The notes under the pieces: generated by a model
Told to the model about the DNA's origin: nothing
The model's database searches: none
What the model saw: only the letters and a program-made list of their open reading frames with translations
In this document: one piece after another, positions 27,046-36,624 of the stretch
How positions within the stretch are numbered: position 1 is the first letter of the stretch
Layout of the letters: every line of letters begins with the position of its first letter
Translations under genes and position numbers: made by a program
Assembly: GCF_002803845.1 (NCBI RefSeq)
Contig: NZ_CP024985.1
Location: 7,327,501 to 7,391,500 of the forward strand
Length of the DNA stretch: 64,000 nucleotides
Source of the DNA: Streptomyces lavendulae subsp. lavendulae
GTDB lineage: Bacteria > Actinomycetota > Actinomycetes > Streptomycetales > Streptomycetaceae
Direction: 5' to 3'

Positions 27046-28118
27046 TGCCCAGGACGAGCAGGTACGCCCGCGACGTGGCCGTCGTCGCCTTCGCGCAGAG
27101 CGACCACCTGCGCCGCACCGACGAACTCAGCGAAGTCGAGATGGTCATGCCGGTCCTGCACGAGGTGCTGGCCGCCACCGGACTGAAGGCCGGGGAGATC
27201 GGCTTCACCTGCTCCGGCTCCAGCGACTACCTCGCCGGCCGCGCCTTCTCCTTCACCATGACCCTCGACGGGGTCGGCGCCTGGCCCCCGATCTCCGAGT
27301 CGCACGTCGAGATGGACGGCGCCTGGGCGCTGTACGAGGCCTGGGTCAAGATCCAGACCGGCGAGGCCGACACCGCGCTCGTCTACTCCTACGGGAAGTC
27401 CTCCCCGGGATCCGTCCGCGACGTCCTCACCCGCCAGCTCGACCCGTACTACCTCGCCCCCCTCTGGCCCGACTCGGTGGCCCTCGCCGCCCTCCAGGCC
27501 CGGGCGCTGATCGACGCGGGCGAGACCGACGAGGCCGCGCTCGGCGCCATCGCCGCCCGCAGCAGGGCCGCCGCCGAGGACAACCCCCACGCCCAGCTGC
27601 GCGGGGACGTCCCGCGGGGCGAGTACCAGGTGGCGCCGCTGCGCACCGGGGACTGCCCGCCGATCGGCGACGGCGTCGCCGCGGTCGTCCTCGCGGCCGG
27701 GGACACCGCCCGCAGGCTCTGCGGACGGCCCGCCTGGATCACCGGCATCGACCACCGCATCGAGGCCCACGGCCTGGGTCTGCGGGACCTGACCGACTCC
27801 CCGTCCACCCGGCTCGCCGCCGAGCGCGCCGGGCTCTTCGAGGCGCCCGTGGACACGGCGGAACTGCACGCGCCGTTCTCCTCCCAGGAGGTCGTGCTGC
27901 GCAAGGCGCTCGGCCTCGCGGAGGGCGACGCCGTCGCCGTCAACCCCTCCGGCGGGGCCCTCGCCGCCAACCCCGTCATGGCGGCGGGCCTGATCCGCAT
28001 CGGCGAGGCCGCCGCCCGCATCCACCGCGGCGCGTCCGACCGGGCCGTCGCCCACGCCACCTCAGGCCCCTGCCTCCAGCAGAACCTGGTCGCCGTCCTG
28101 GAAGGGGATCCGGCATGA
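27045..28118 (+). CDS. Thiolase-fold lipid-transfer protein, Ltp4-like
   Basis: A 357-residue thiolase-superfamily protein of the SCP-x/Ltp group. It shows the N-terminal VAVVAFAQSDHLRRTDELSE, the substrate-loop region FTCSGSSDYLAGRAF and the C-terminal AVNPSGGALAANPVMAAGLI, the usual GG-A-NP motif. Steroid Ltp enzymes act as aldolases or thiolases that shorten the side chain, often with a DUF35 partner. The ATG overlaps the DUF35 stop, and its own stop overlaps the next ATG, so the three proteins should be made together. Length and order match mycobacterial Ltp4. Confidence 0.88.
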   Translation: MPRTSRYARDVAVVAFAQSDHLRRTDELSEVEMVMPVLHEVLAATGLKAGEIGFTCSGSSDYLAGRAFSFTMTLDGVGAWPPISESHVEMDGAWALYEAWVKIQTGEADTALVYSYGKSSPGSVRDVLTRQLDPYYLAPLWPDSVALAALQARALIDAGETDEAALGAIAARSRAAAEDNPHAQLRGDVPRGEYQVAPLRTGDCPPIGDGVAAVVLAAGDTARRLCGRPAWITGIDHRIEAHGLGLRDLTDSPSTRLAAERAGLFEAPVDTAELHAPFSSQEVVLRKALGLAEGDAVAVNPSGGALAANPVMAAGLIRIGEAAARIHRGASDRAVAHATSGPCLQQNLVAVLEGDPA

Positions 28119-29290
28119 GCACGTTCGGCAAGGAGCCCGTGGCCGTCGTCGGAGTCGGCCAGACCAAGCACGTCGCCGCCCGGCACGACGTCTCCCTCGC
28201 CGGCCTGGTCCGCGAGGCCGCCGCCCGCGCCCTCGCCGACGCCGAGCTGACCTGGGCGGACGTGGACGCCGTCGTCATCGGCAAGGCCCCCGACTTCTTC
28301 GAGGGCGTGATGATGCCGGAGCTGTACCTGGCGGACGCCCTCGGCGCCGTCGGCAAGCCGATGCTCCGCGTCCACACCGCGGGATCCGTCGGCGGGTCCA
28401 CCGCACTGGTCGCGGCCAACCTGGTCGCCGCCCGCGTCCACCGGACCGTGCTCACCCTCGCCTTCGAGAAGCAGTCGGAGTCCAACGCCATGTGGGGGCT
28501 CTCCCTGCCCGTCCCCTTCCAGCAGCCGCTGCTGGCCGGCGCCGGAGGCTTCTTCGCGCCGCACGTGCGCGCGTACATGCGGCGCACCGGCGCCCCCGAC
28601 GCGGTGGGCTCCCTCGTCGCGTACAAGGACCGGCGCAACGCCCTGAAGAACCCGTACGCGCACCTGCACGAGCACGACATCACCCTGGAGAAGGTCCAGG
28701 CGTCCCCGATGCTGTGGGACCCGATCCGCTACTCCGAGACCTGCCCCTCCTCGGACGGGGCCTGCGCCATGGTCCTCACCGACCGGGCGGGCGCCGCCCG
28801 TTCGCCGAAGCCGCCCGCATGGGTGCACGGCGGGGCGATGCGCAGCGAGCCGACCCTGTTCGCGGGCAAGGACTTCGTCTCCCCGCAGGCCGGCAAGGAC
28901 TGCGCCGCCGACGTCTACCGGCAGGCCGGGATCACCGACCCGCGGCGGGAGATCGACGCGGTCGAGATGTACGTCCCCTTCTCCTGGTACGAGCCCATGT
29001 GGCTGGAGAACCTGGGCTTCGCGCAGGAGGGCGAGGGCTGGAAGCTGACCGAGTCCGGCGTCACCGAGCTCGACGGGGACCTCCCCGTGAACCCCTCCGG
29101 CGGGGTGCTGTCCACCAACCCGATCGGCGCCTCCGGCATGATCCGCTTCGCCGAGGCCGCCCTCCAGGTACGGGGGCTGGCCGGGGAACACCAGGTCCCC
29201 GGAGCCCGCCGGGCCCTCGGGCACGCCTACGGCGGCGGCGCGCAGTTCTTCGCGATGTGGCTGGTCGGGGCCGAACCCCCGGCGTCCTGA
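28115..29290 (+). CDS. Thiolase-fold lipid-transfer protein, Ltp3-like
   Basis: A 391-residue thiolase-superfamily protein. It has PVAVVGVGQTKHVAARHDVS at the start, AGSVGGSTALVAANLVAA around the active-site loop, where canonical thiolases carry a nucleophilic cysteine but here serine/glycine occur, and VNPSGGVLSTNPIGASGMIR plus GHAYGGGAQFFAMW near the end. Loss of that cysteine is usual in aldolase-type Ltp proteins. It is the last gene of the EchA19/DUF35/Ltp4/Ltp3 operon and overlaps the previous gene (ATGA). A hairpin at 29297-29338 probably ends the transcript. It most likely forms a heteromer with the preceding gene products. Confidence 0.88.
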   Translation: MSTFGKEPVAVVGVGQTKHVAARHDVSLAGLVREAAARALADAELTWADVDAVVIGKAPDFFEGVMMPELYLADALGAVGKPMLRVHTAGSVGGSTALVAANLVAARVHRTVLTLAFEKQSESNAMWGLSLPVPFQQPLLAGAGGFFAPHVRAYMRRTGAPDAVGSLVAYKDRRNALKNPYAHLHEHDITLEKVQASPMLWDPIRYSETCPSSDGACAMVLTDRAGAARSPKPPAWVHGGAMRSEPTLFAGKDFVSPQAGKDCAADVYRQAGITDPRREIDAVEMYVPFSWYEPMWLENLGFAQEGEGWKLTESGVTELDGDLPVNPSGGVLSTNPIGASGMIRFAEAALQVRGLAGEHQVPGARRALGHAYGGGAQFFAMWLVGAEPPAS

Positions 29291-29296
29291 CGGGTA

Positions 29297-29338
29297 CCGG
29301 GCGGGGCGGCCGGGCCGGGCCGGTCACCCCCCGCCCGG
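29297..29338 (+). terminator. Probable terminator of the sterol-type operon
   Basis: CCGGGCGGGG pairs with CCCCGCCCGG (10 bp) across a 22-nt loop, starting 7 bp after the last operon stop codon. GC-only stem, no U tract. Confidence 0.45.
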
Positions 29339-29409
29339 CGGGGCCTGTGCGGCGGCCGTCCCGATGGCTACCCTGGGCCCCCGGACGACGTACCGGGAGG
29401 AGCACGCAC

Positions 29410-29634
29410 GTGGCGAACGGCAACACGGTGTGGGGAAAGCCCGAGCTCGATCTCAGCGGGGCGGACTGGCGGTCGGGCAGCCGGGGGGTGGGCGACGTCC
29501 AGATCGCCTTCGTGGAGGGATTCATCGCGATGCGCAGCGGCGGGCGCCCCGACGGTCCCTCCCTGGTCTTCGCGCCGGGCGGATGGCGCAAGTTCGTCCT
29601 GGGGGCGCGGGGCGGGAACTTCGGGCTGACCTGA
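29410..29634 (+). CDS. DUF397 domain protein
   Basis: A 74-residue protein with the DUF397 pattern: WGKPELDLSGADWRSGSRG, then VQIAFVEGFIAMRSGGRPDG and LVFAPGGWRKFVLGARGGNF. GTG 29410 is chosen because GGGAGGAG lies 8 bp upstream. In Streptomyces these small proteins normally sit beside an XRE-type regulator of the BldB/WhiJ system, but none is adjacent, so this is an orphan copy. It may interact with a regulator encoded elsewhere. Confidence 0.85.
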   Translation: MANGNTVWGKPELDLSGADWRSGSRGVGDVQIAFVEGFIAMRSGGRPDGPSLVFAPGGWRKFVLGARGGNFGLT

Positions 29635-29740
29635 CGGAACGCCCCCTCGGCGCGCGGCCGGTGTGCCGCGCGCCGGGGCAGGGCCGCAACCATCCGCGCC
29701 GGGGCCGCGCCACTTCGACGACTGGGCCTAGGGTGGGCCC

Positions 29741-30148
29741 ATGAGCGGAGAGAGCGACCTTCGGAAACTGCTGAGCGGCATGCGCCCGGAGCTGAACGAG
29801 GGCCGGTACGTGTTCTGCACCCTCCCGGACACGACGGCGGTACCCCCCGGGCTGGCGCCCGTCGCCACCGTCCGCGAGGCCGAGGGGCTGACCCTGGTCC
29901 TGCGCCAGGACGAAGCCGACGCGGCCGGACTCGCCTACACGTACACCGCGGGCTGGATCACCCTGCGCGTCCACTCCGCCCTCGACGCCGTGGGCCTCAC
30001 CGGAGCCTTCGCCGCCGCGCTGGCCGAGCGCGGACTCAGCTGCAACGTGATCGCCGGATACCACCACGACCACCTGTTCGTGGCCGCCGACCGGGCCGCC
30101 GAAGCCGTCTCCGTACTGGAGGAACTGGCCGCACGTTCGACGGAATAG
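29741..30148 (+). CDS. ACT-domain protein
   Basis: A 135-residue protein with two tandem ACT-type segments: LNEGRYVFCTLPDTTAVPPG with LTLVLRQDEADAAGL, and WITLRVHSALDAVGLTGAFA with GLSCNVIAGYHHDHLFVA. Similar free-standing ACT proteins (DUF2241/ACT_7) are thought to bind amino acids and regulate enzymes. It is soluble. An inverted repeat at 30192-30221 lies between it and the LAL-type gene. Confidence 0.85.
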   Translation: MSGESDLRKLLSGMRPELNEGRYVFCTLPDTTAVPPGLAPVATVREAEGLTLVLRQDEADAAGLAYTYTAGWITLRVHSALDAVGLTGAFAAALAERGLSCNVIAGYHHDHLFVAADRAAEAVSVLEELAARSTE

Positions 30149-30191
30149 GGAAATCCGTAAAACAAACCGATCTTTCCCGGCCGCGGGCCTC

Positions 30192-30221
30192 CCTCAGCGT
30201 GCGTGCGGGCGTACGCTGAGG
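30192..30221. terminator. Inverted repeat, terminator or operator
   Basis: CCTCAGCGT and ACGCTGAGG form a 9-bp stem with a 12-nt loop, 43 bp after the ACT gene and 29 bp before the ATG of the LAL-type gene. It could end the ACT transcript or be a binding site in the next promoter. Confidence 0.45.
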
Positions 30222-30249
30222 CACCGAACCGGCCAGGGGGGTTCCAGCC

Positions 30250-33094
30250 ATGACGGATCGTCACGCCCGCACGCGGCACACGCTCTTCGAACGCGAAACG
30301 GAACTCGTCGCCGTGGACGAGGCCCTCGACCGGCTCACCGGATCGGGCCCCGACGCGGGCGGCGGACTGCTCGCCCTCTCCGGCCCCGCCGGCCTCGGCA
30401 AGACCACCCTCCTCGCCGAAGTGCGCCGCAGCGCCCTCACCCGCTCCTGCACCCTCCTCGCCGCCCGCGGCGGCGAACAGGAACAGGGCCAGCCCTTCCA
30501 CGTCGCCCGCCAGCTCATCCAGCCCCGCCTGGCCGGCCGCTCCGAGACCTCCCTGCGCGCCGCCCTCGGCGGCTGGTACCCGATCGTCGGCCCCGCCCTC
30601 GGCCTCTGCGCCCCCGGACAGGGCGCCCCGCCCGACCCCCAGGGCCTGCGCGACGGACTCGACTGGGTGCTCACCCAGCTCACCGTCCAGCGCGCCCCCG
30701 TCGTCCTCGTCCTCGACGACGCCCACTGGGGCGACGCCGAATCCCTCGGCTGGCTCGCCGCCTTCGCCCCGCGCGCCGAACACCTCGCGCTGCTCCTCGT
30801 CGTCGCCTACCGCCCCGACGAACTGCCCGCCCACGCCGAGGCCTTCCGCGGCCTGTCCGGCCGGGCCGGACGACGCCCGCTGAACCTCGCCCCGCTCAGC
30901 GCGGCCGCCGTCTCCACCCTGGTCCGCGAGACGGTCGGGGAGCACGCCGAGGAGTCCTTCTGCCGCGAGGCCTGGGCCGTCACCACCGGAAACCCCTTCG
31001 AGGCCGTCGAACTCACCGCCAGGGTCCGCGCCAAGGGCCTCGAACCCACCTCGGCCAGCGCCCCCCCTGCTGCGTGACCTCGCCGCCGCCCAGCGCGGGA
31101 GCGGACTCGTCGCCCGCCTGCACGGACTCGGGCCCTCCACCGTCCGCTTCGCCTGGGCCTGCGCCGTCCTCGGCACCGCCATCCCGCAGCGGATCGCCGC
31201 ACGCGTCGCCGGTCTCGGGGCCGAAGAGGCGGCGGACGCCACCAACCGGCTGCGCGCCGCCCGCATCCTGTCCGCGCCCGCCGAGGACGGCGACCCCGAG
31301 GGCGACCCCCCGCTGGAGTTCGTCCACCCGCTGCTCGCCACCGGCATCTACCGGGCCATCCCCGACGCCCTGCGCGTCGCCCTCCACGGCAAGGCCGCGG
31401 CCGCCGTCGTCGACGCCGGACTCGGCCCCTCCGCCGCCGCCCGCCACCTCCTGGAGACCCAGCCCGAGAACGACCCCTGGGTCGTGCGCACCCTGCGCGA
31501 GGCCGCCGCCGAGAACCTGCGCGCGGGCGCCCCCGAAGCCGCCCGCCGCCAGCTCGACCGCGCCCTGCAGGAACCCCCGGACTTCGACGAACGCGCCGCC
31601 GTGCTCTACGAACTCGGCTGCGCCTCCCTGCTCACCGAACCCGCCAACACCGTCAACCACCTGCGCGCCGCCCTCGCCGAACCCTTCGACGACCCGGCCC
31701 TGCGCCAGGGCATCGTGATCCGGCTCGCCCAGGTCCTCGCCCACAGCGACCACCTCTCCGAGGCCTCCGAACTCCTCGCCCGCGAGATACCCCACACCCC
31801 GGACGCCCGCGCCCGGCTGCGCCTGCAGTCCGAGCAGTTCATGTGGGACGCCTTCGACGCCGCCGAGACAGACTCCCCGGCCCGCTCGCGCCGGCTCGCC
31901 AAACTGGCCGACCGCCTCGGCGGGCGCGACCTCACCGAGCGGTACGTCATAGGCCTGCGCGCCTGGGACGCCTGCCTGCGCGGCGAGAGCGTCGAGACGG
32001 TCCTGCACCACGCGCGCCGGGTCCTCGCGGAACCCTTCAGCTGGGCCTACGCCGACCGCGGCTTCGAGGTCCCGGTCCTGACCGCGATGGTCCACATGTA
32101 CGCCGACCGGCCGGGCCGCGCCGAGGAGCTCTTCGCCGCGGGCACCGCCGAGTTCGAACGGCAGGGCTGGCGCGGGGCCCACCTGTCCTTCGCGTACGGA
32201 CTGCGCGCCTACATCCGCTACCGGCGCGGGCAGCTCGCCGAGGCCGAGGAACTGGCCCGCGCCGGCCTGCGGCTCGCCGAACGCGTGGGCCGCCGTACGC
32301 CGGTGCACTGGTACGCCATCGCCATCCTCCTCACCACCCTGGTCGCCCGGGGCCGGGTGGACGAGGCCTGGGAACTCGCGCGCGAGCACGGGTACGGGGA
32401 GCCCTTCCCCGCCGCCGTCGTCTTCCCCGACTCGCAGACCGTCCACGCCGAACTGCTGCTGGCCCGGGGCGAGACGAAGGCGGCGACCGCGGCACTCGAA
32501 GAGGTCGGCCGCCGGCTCACCCCGCGCGGCATCCAGAATCCGGCCTGGTGCCCCTGGCAGCTCCTCCTGGCCCGCGCCGTGGCCCCCGAGGACCCCGCCG
32601 CGGCCCGCGCCCTGGCCGACGAGGCCCTCGGCCGCGCCCGTGCCTTCGGCGCCCCCTCCGCCATCGGCCAGGCCCTGCGCGTCCGCGCGGAGGTGGCGGA
32701 CGCCCCCGGCGAGCGCACCGCCCTCCTCGCGGAGGCCGTGGCCCTGCTGTCCCGCTCGCCCGCAGGCTACGAACTCGCCCTCGCCCTGGCCGCCCTGGGC
32801 GCCGAACGCGGGGACCGGGAACTGCTCACCCGGGCGCTGATCACCAGCCGGGAGTGCGGCGCCGACTCGCTCGCGGCGAGCACCGCCGAACGGCTCCTGG
32901 CCCTCGGCGGAGCCCTGCCCTGCGGTTCCTCCTGGGAGGACGAGCCCACCCCGGAGGAACTGCGCGCCGCGGAGGACGCCGTACGGGGCGTCCCGACGCC
33001 GGGCCCCGAACTGTCCGCCGTCTGCCGCAAGCTCGGCACCGACCTGAACGGCCTGTCCGACGCCCTCGCGGCGTTCGCCCGTGGCGCACACTGA
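30250..33094 (+). pseudogene. LAL-type STAND ATPase, interrupted by a frameshift in a C7 run
   Basis: The first 275 codons give an AAA/STAND ATPase: FERETELVAVDEALDRL, Walker A SGPAGLGKTTL, Walker B VVLVLDDAHWGD. The frame then stops at 31075. One base later the next frame continues as LLRDLAAAQRGSGLV through a long TPR-like helical region to 33094. Dropping one C from the run at 31061-31067 restores a single protein of about 948 residues. This is the layout of LuxR-type LAL regulators, but the usual C-terminal LuxR helix-turn-helix is absent, so even the intact gene would be a signalling ATPase without DNA-binding domain. Either a sequencing error in the C tract or a real inactivating or phase-variable shift is possible. 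Confidence 0.8.
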
Positions 33095-33119
33095 GCCGCG
33101 GGCGTTCGCCCGCGGCTCA
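33092..33119 (+). terminator. Terminator overlapping the LAL-type stop codon
   Basis: TGAGCCGCGGGCG and its complement form a 13-bp stem with only TT between the arms. The TGA stop codon is the first triplet of the stem, and no U tract follows. Confidence 0.75.
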
Positions 33120-33160
33120 AGCCGGGGCCGCGTGGCCCGCCGCCGGGCACGGTGGCCCGT

Positions 33161-33979
33161 ATGGATCACTCAACCCGAATCAGGATCTTCCTGGCCGAAG
33201 CGGCCGCCTTCGACCGGGCCGTGCGGCGCGCGGCCGGGGCGGGCAGCCGGCCGCCCCTCGTCCCCGCGTGCCCCGGCTGGTCGGTCGCCGACCTCGTCGG
33301 ACACCTCGGCAGCGTCCAGCGGCTCCTCACCCACGTCCTGCGCGAGCGGCTCACCACCGCGCCTGATCCCACCGACCCGTCCCTCTACGGGCTCCCCGCC
33401 GACCCGGCGGTCCGCGCCGCCTGGCCGCTGCCCGACCGGACCCCGACCCTGGGCCCCGTGCCCGGGGAACTCCTCGACTGGTCGGCGCAGGCCGCCCGCG
33501 GCCTGGCGGAGGTACTGGACGGGCTCGGCCCCGACGTCCCGGTGTGGACCTGGTCGGCGGAGCGCACCAGCGGCTTCTGGCTGCGGATGCAGACCATCGA
33601 ACAGGCCGTCCACCGCTGGGACGCCGAGGACGTCACCGGGGAACCGGCCCCCTTCGACCCCGAGCTGGCGACCGACGCCGTGAGCCAGACCTTCGAGGTG
33701 ATGGCCCCCGCCCGGCGCGGCTGGAAACCGGCCCCCGCCGGGGACGGGGAGCGCTACCGCTTCCGCCGCACCGACGGCCCCGAGAGCTGGACGGTGGAGT
33801 TCCGCGGCGACGAGGTCCGCCTGGAACCCGGCGGTGACGGCCCCGCGCACGTCGAGCTCGCCGCCACCGCCTCGGACCTGATGCTCCACCTCTGGGGGCG
33901 CAGGCCCGCCCGGGAACCGCGCGTCACCGGGGACGCGGGGCTGCTCCCGTACTGGTTCACGCTCGTCCCACCGGTCTGA
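33161..33979 (+). CDS. Maleylpyruvate isomerase-family mycothiol-dependent protein
   Basis: A 272-residue protein of the DinB-like MDMPI family. It has the N-terminal helix FDRAVRRAAGAG, the region PACPGWSVADLVGHLGSVQR with the metal-binding histidine, and TIEQAVHRWDAEDVTGEP with a second histidine. A C-terminal SCP2-like beta domain (AHVELAATASDLMLHLWGRR) completes the family architecture. The prototype isomerises maleylpyruvate with mycothiol; most Streptomyces paralogues are of unknown substrate and some may be mycothiol S-transferases. ATG 33161 is preferred over a GTG 9 bp upstream, without strong support from a ribosome site. Confidence 0.87.
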   Translation: MDHSTRIRIFLAEAAAFDRAVRRAAGAGSRPPLVPACPGWSVADLVGHLGSVQRLLTHVLRERLTTAPDPTDPSLYGLPADPAVRAAWPLPDRTPTLGPVPGELLDWSAQAARGLAEVLDGLGPDVPVWTWSAERTSGFWLRMQTIEQAVHRWDAEDVTGEPAPFDPELATDAVSQTFEVMAPARRGWKPAPAGDGERYRFRRTDGPESWTVEFRGDEVRLEPGGDGPAHVELAATASDLMLHLWGRRPAREPRVTGDAGLLPYWFTLVPPV

Positions 33980-34025
33980 CCCGGACGCGGCCCGCCGGCG
34001 GGGCACCGCTACGCGGCGCCGCCGC

Positions 34026-35441
34026 TCACCCGCGCAGTGCCGCGAGCGCCGCCAGCTCGGCCTCCGCCAGCGGCGGCCCGGTCAGCTGCGCGCGGCGCGG
34101 GCCCAGCGCGGCGGCCAGCAGCACCGGCGGGGTGAACAGCCGGGCCGCGGGCCGCTCCAGGGTCATCACGTCGGTGACGGCGCGCGCCACCCGCCCGTTG
34201 CCGGTACTCGTGTGCAGCAGCCGCCGCACGTACGCGGCGGCCACCCGCTCGGCCCGCGTCGGACCGCCCTCGGTGGCACCCGGGTAGAAGACGTCGTTGC
34301 CGGTGGACAGCGCCCACGCGGCACCCACCGGCCCGGCGACGGCCTTCTGCACGCGGGCGCCGAGCCCGTCGGCGGACCATCCGTGCCGGGCGATCACGGC
34401 CCGCAGGGCGAGGGCGCTCTGCGCGGCCACCGACATGCCGTGCCCGTATACGGGGTTGTAGGCGGCGACGGCGTCCCCGATGACGGCGAACCCCTCCGGC
34501 AGCGCGGACTTCTCGTAGTGGTGCCTGCGGTTGACGGTCGTCCGCGTGACGACCACGTCCGTCAGCGGCTCCGTCCCGCTGATCAGCTGGCCGACGACCG
34601 GGTGGCGCAGCTCCCGCGCGAAGCGCTCGAACGCCTCCGGATCCGAGGTGGGTTCGCCGCCCCGCGTCCCCGACAGGGTGACGAGCCAGCGGTCCCCCTC
34701 GATCGGCACCAGGGTCGCCGAGCGGCCCGGACCGGGCTCGCGCGGATCGGCCTGCACGTTCACGATGACGGGGAAGGCGTTCCCGAGGTCCGCGGGGGCG
34801 CGGAAGATCCGGCTGGCGTAGACGAGACCGGGGTCGACCGTCCGCACCGCGGGCTCCGCCAGGCCGAGCCCGCTCAGCCAGGCCGGTGCGCGCGAGGACC
34901 GGCCGGAGGCGTCGACCACCAGGTCCGCCGCGAGGACCCGCTCCGCGCCGCCCCGTTCGCGCACCCGGACCCCCGTGACCCGGCGGGCGCCACCCTCCAG
35001 GCCCAGCACCTCCGTACGGTCGACGACGCCCACCCGGGCCAGGGCCCCGGCGGCCCGGCGGACGTGCCAGTCGAGGAGGTCGCGGCTGGCCACGACCACG
35101 TAGTGGGAGGCCTCGGCCCAGCGGCGGAACCAGCCGGCCGGGGAGAAGCCCACCATGTTCGTCGGCAGCGCTATTCGGTGGGCGCCGTCGTCCATGAGCC
35201 GGCCGATGGTCCCCGGCAGCAGCCGGTCGATGGCCGCCGCCCCGCCGGACCACAGCAGGTGCGCGTGGTGGGCCTGCGGCAGCGCCCGGCGCGGCAGGGG
35301 GCCGTCGGGCAGCGCGTCCCGTTCCACGACGACCACGTCGGCGAACTCCGCGAGCGCGGCGGCCGTCAGCATCCCGGCGAGGCTGCCGCCGATGACGACC
35401 GCGGTGCGCGGACCCGGTGACGACGGTGCGGTGCTGCTCAT
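34026..35441 (-). CDS. FAD-dependent oxidoreductase (tryptophan-halogenase/geranylgeranyl-reductase fold)
   Basis: A 471-residue flavoprotein. The Rossmann motif is VIGGSLAGMLTAAALAEFAD; the second FAD segment is ADLVVDASGRSSRAPAWLSG and the GD motif is GFAVIGDAVAAYNPVYGHGM. No halogenase WxWxIP motif is present. Similar proteins lie next to MAB_1171c-type membrane genes in other actinomycetes. Its ATG overlaps the stop of that membrane gene by four bases, so it is the last gene of a coupled four-gene cassette. The substrate is unknown; a lipophilic molecule handled by the membrane partner is possible. Confidence 0.87.
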   Translation of the reverse strand: MSSTAPSSPGPRTAVVIGGSLAGMLTAAALAEFADVVVVERDALPDGPLPRRALPQAHHAHLLWSGGAAAIDRLLPGTIGRLMDDGAHRIALPTNMVGFSPAGWFRRWAEASHYVVVASRDLLDWHVRRAAGALARVGVVDRTEVLGLEGGARRVTGVRVRERGGAERVLAADLVVDASGRSSRAPAWLSGLGLAEPAVRTVDPGLVYASRIFRAPADLGNAFPVIVNVQADPREPGPGRSATLVPIEGDRWLVTLSGTRGGEPTSDPEAFERFARELRHPVVGQLISGTEPLTDVVVTRTTVNRRHHYEKSALPEGFAVIGDAVAAYNPVYGHGMSVAAQSALALRAVIARHGWSADGLGARVQKAVAGPVGAAWALSTGNDVFYPGATEGGPTRAERVAAAYVRRLLHTSTGNGRVARAVTDVMTLERPAARLFTPPVLLAAALGPRRAQLTGPPLAEAELAALAALRG

Positions 35442-36622
35442 GAACTCACGCTCTCTGGATGGTCTGCCGGCCCGGAACGGGCGCGGAAGGAGGTGACGAC
35501 GGGCGACCGGCGCAGTGCCTTGGAGACCGCGACCAGGTCCGGGGCCTTGGTCTGGCCCGCCTCGGCCGCGTCCTCGGCTTCGGCGCCGCCGTGCATCCGG
35601 CGCAGCGCGGCGACCACGGCGACCGCGTCGGCGGTGGCCGCCGCCTGGGCCGGTGCCTCCCTGCGCGCCAGGGCCTCGGCGAGGGCCCGCTCCCGGACCG
35701 CGGGTTCCATGTACGGCTGGAGGCGCAGCAGCCCGTCGCTGATCTGGGTCCTGCGCTGGACGAGGCGCCGGCTGATGGGGGAGCGCCGGGGCAGCCGCAG
35801 CGAACCGGTGTCGAGCGGCTCCAGCTCCTTCACGAACGGCACCAGGCAGCGGAAGTGGTAGTAGTCGGTCCCGATCCGCTGGAGGGCCTCGCCCGCGTGG
35901 GGCAGGATGAAGCCCACCGCGATGAACAGCGCGCAGACGGCGGCGATGGGCGGGGCGACGTAGGTGCTGAGCCAGTCCAGGTCGTGGCCGCTCCAGCGGG
36001 CGAACACGGCGATGAGCTTCACCGTGTCGTAGCAGAGGTTCAGGATGAAGCCGATGACCAGCAGCACCAGGCCCGCGCGCAGCCAGCCCGAGACCTGGCG
36101 CAGCCAGGACCAGGTGACCACCGAGGTGATCGCGCAGGCGATGGTGTGGGCCCCCAGGTAGAGCAGGATGTGCTCGCGCATCCAGGGGGTGTTGGCGTAG
36201 TACGTGTCCAGGTCCCGCAGGCGTTCGACCGGCGCGTCGGCGAACGCGAAGGTGATCCACAGCCCGGCGACGACCGCAGAGTAGACGATCCCGATCGTCC
36301 AGCTGGTCCGCCGCACGCGCCGTGGATCGCCGCCCCGCCAGTGGATGATCATCACCAGGCAGGAGGCGCAGAACAGCGTGAGCAGCGTGTACAGGACCGG
36401 CGCCGCGATGTTCGCGACGCCCGTCGCCCGGTTCATGGCCCCCAGCGTCTTGGGGCGGCCGCAGTAGAAGACGGCGGAGGCCAGCAGCAGCAGGCCGCCC
36501 ACGGAACGCACGTTGGGATCGATGCGCCAGAACCTCATCATCACGGGCAGCCGGATCGCGAACGCCAGGGTGAGGATCGCGGCCGGGATGAGGTAGGGGA
36601 TGTAGTACTTGTCGGAGTTCAC
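35438..36622 (-). CDS. MAB_1171c-family (DUF6545) membrane protein
   Basis: A 394-residue protein. Residues 5-240 contain about seven hydrophobic segments (PYLIPAAILTLAFAIRLPVM, WTIGIVYSAVVAGLWITFAF, VAPPIAAVCALFIAVGFILP). The cytoplasmic C-terminal 140 residues (YYHFRCLVPFVKELEP onwards) form the DUF6545 domain. The family is annotated as putative transporters, but a receptor role fits the layout equally well. The start is GTG 36622. It follows the ImmA/IrrE-type gene after 2 bp and overlaps the flavoprotein gene. Confidence 0.85.
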   Translation of the reverse strand: MNSDKYYIPYLIPAAILTLAFAIRLPVMMRFWRIDPNVRSVGGLLLLASAVFYCGRPKTLGAMNRATGVANIAAPVLYTLLTLFCASCLVMIIHWRGGDPRRVRRTSWTIGIVYSAVVAGLWITFAFADAPVERLRDLDTYYANTPWMREHILLYLGAHTIACAITSVVTWSWLRQVSGWLRAGLVLLVIGFILNLCYDTVKLIAVFARWSGHDLDWLSTYVAPPIAAVCALFIAVGFILPHAGEALQRIGTDYYHFRCLVPFVKELEPLDTGSLRLPRRSPISRRLVQRRTQISDGLLRLQPYMEPAVRERALAEALARREAPAQAAATADAVAVVAALRRMHGGAEAEDAAEAGQTKAPDLVAVSKALRRSPVVTSFRARSGPADHPESVSS

Positions 36623-36624
36623 CG

